Shown here: piece after piece, positions 61,378 through 61,722 of the stretch
Numbering within the stretch: position 1 is the stretch's first letter
Layout of the letters: each line of letters begins with the position of its first letter
Assembly (NCBI GenBank): GCA_026001225.1
Contig: BNZQ01000004.1
Span: 1-61,722, forward strand
Direction of reading: 5' to 3'
Length of the DNA: 61,722 nt
Source of the DNA: Clostridia bacterium
GTDB lineage: Bacteria > Bacillota > Clostridia > Christensenellales > DUVY01
Notes under the pieces: generated by a model
What the model was told of the DNA's origin: nothing
Database searches by the model: none
What the model saw: only the letters and a program-made list of their open reading frames with translations
Position numbers and translations under genes: made by a program

Positions 61378-61722
61378 ACGACAAATCTACGGCGCAATTG
61401 CTCCGCGAGGTCTTGCAAGAAGTTCAACAGCCGCAACCGCAAGGGTACGGCGTTCCCGTTCAACAAGGGTACGCGCCCGTTCCCGTCGTGCAAACGCCCG
61501 CTCCGGCTCCCGTTCAAGCCGTACAGCAACCGCAACAGACCCCCGGATCGCCGGTCACGGTCAACCTTACCGTGCCGGGCAACGCGCCCGCCCTGGCTCC
61601 CGTTCCCGATCCCGTGTATATTCCGATATCCTTGGACGGGGAAAGGACGTTTTTAATCACGCGGAAAGAGATCGCGGAGGAAACGCGCCGGACGGAACCC
61701 GCCGTCGAGGTCGTCATGCGGC
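61378..61722 (+). CDS. Partial Pro/Gln-rich coding sequence running off the window
   Basis: One frame (through GAC 61380-61382) is open to the window end with no stop. After V-L-Q-E-V it has a low-complexity linker rich in P, Q, V and A (about 60 residues), then V-Y-I-P-I-S-L-D-G-E-R-T-F and a charged helix T-R-K-E-I-A-E-E-T-R-R. Codon use and high GC are like the first 25 kb, not like the neighbours. No start codon at the join, so the 5' end is missing. Function unknown. Confidence 0.6.

Noticed and set aside
1..61722. tRNA, rRNA or known riboswitch
   Set aside because: I looked in the gaps for cloverleaf-like or well-known riboswitch cores and saw none; a covariance-model search could still find a diverged one.

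Overview
The window looks like a contig from an uncultured anaerobic, gut-type member of the Bacillota (Clostridia-like). The evidence is Shine-Dalgarno-led genes with standard code, sigma-A type promoters, many lipobox lipoproteins and solute-binding-protein sugar transporters with an AraC regulator, D-Ala-D-Ala ligase/MurF, ECF sigma control of a giant repeat surface protein, and remnants of Gram-positive mobile elements. By eye, base composition changes along the window: GC-rich from 1 to about 25 kb, intermediate from about 27 to 48 kb, AT-rich from about 48.5 to 61.4 kb, then abruptly GC-rich again for the last 345 bases.

Layout. 0-14 kb holds housekeeping genes: deoC, tsaE, a short TsaB-RimI fusion, an alpha/beta hydrolase and murF (minus strand), ddl, NADP isocitrate dehydrogenase, a membrane M28 peptidase and a GH95-like glycosidase. 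The gaps here are filled with nested 7-base tandem repeats that also enter coding sequence in murF. 14.5-15.6 kb is a uroporphyrinogen-decarboxylase-family protein. 15.7-26.4 kb (minus) is an ECF sigma factor, a probable membrane anti-sigma factor and a roughly 3,100-residue surface protein with beta-helix, about 14 InlB-type B repeats and Ig-like domains. 27-30 kb is a TetR-controlled ABC exporter with a clear operator/promoter. 30.4-32 kb holds peptidase E, a flavodoxin and a PNPOx-like protein.

32.1-48.4 kb is a carbohydrate-use locus: AraC regulator, two sugar permeases, a lipoprotein that may be a TIM-barrel glycosidase, a solute-binding lipoprotein, two large modular lipoproteins of related build, an MBL hydrolase, a GH78-like rhamnosidase, a sugar isomerase/epimerase and a Gfo/Idh oxidoreductase. 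The lipoproteins would capture or cut a glycan, the permeases import it, and the enzymes trim and oxidise the sugars. No ATPase for the importer is present here, so a shared one elsewhere is likely.

48.7-51.5 kb is a lipoprotein with Big2 repeats and an M64-like metallopeptidase domain, broken by a one-base frameshift inside a near-identical repeat. 51.6-55.5 kb is a mobile-element graveyard: a DNA methylase tail, a Rep_2-type initiator joined out of frame to an ICE-type sigma-like N-terminus, and a 30-codon stub of a large serine recombinase. It surrounds one intact-looking four-gene operon. 55.6-60.2 kb carries two possible defence modules: an XRE-YhcG (DUF1016) pair, and an unrecognised 843-residue membrane protein preceded by a 32-residue KilA-N-like leader ORF. 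The end holds a HAD protein coupled to an ABC ATPase that is cut off at about 61,377, where unrelated Pro/Gln-rich coding sequence begins.
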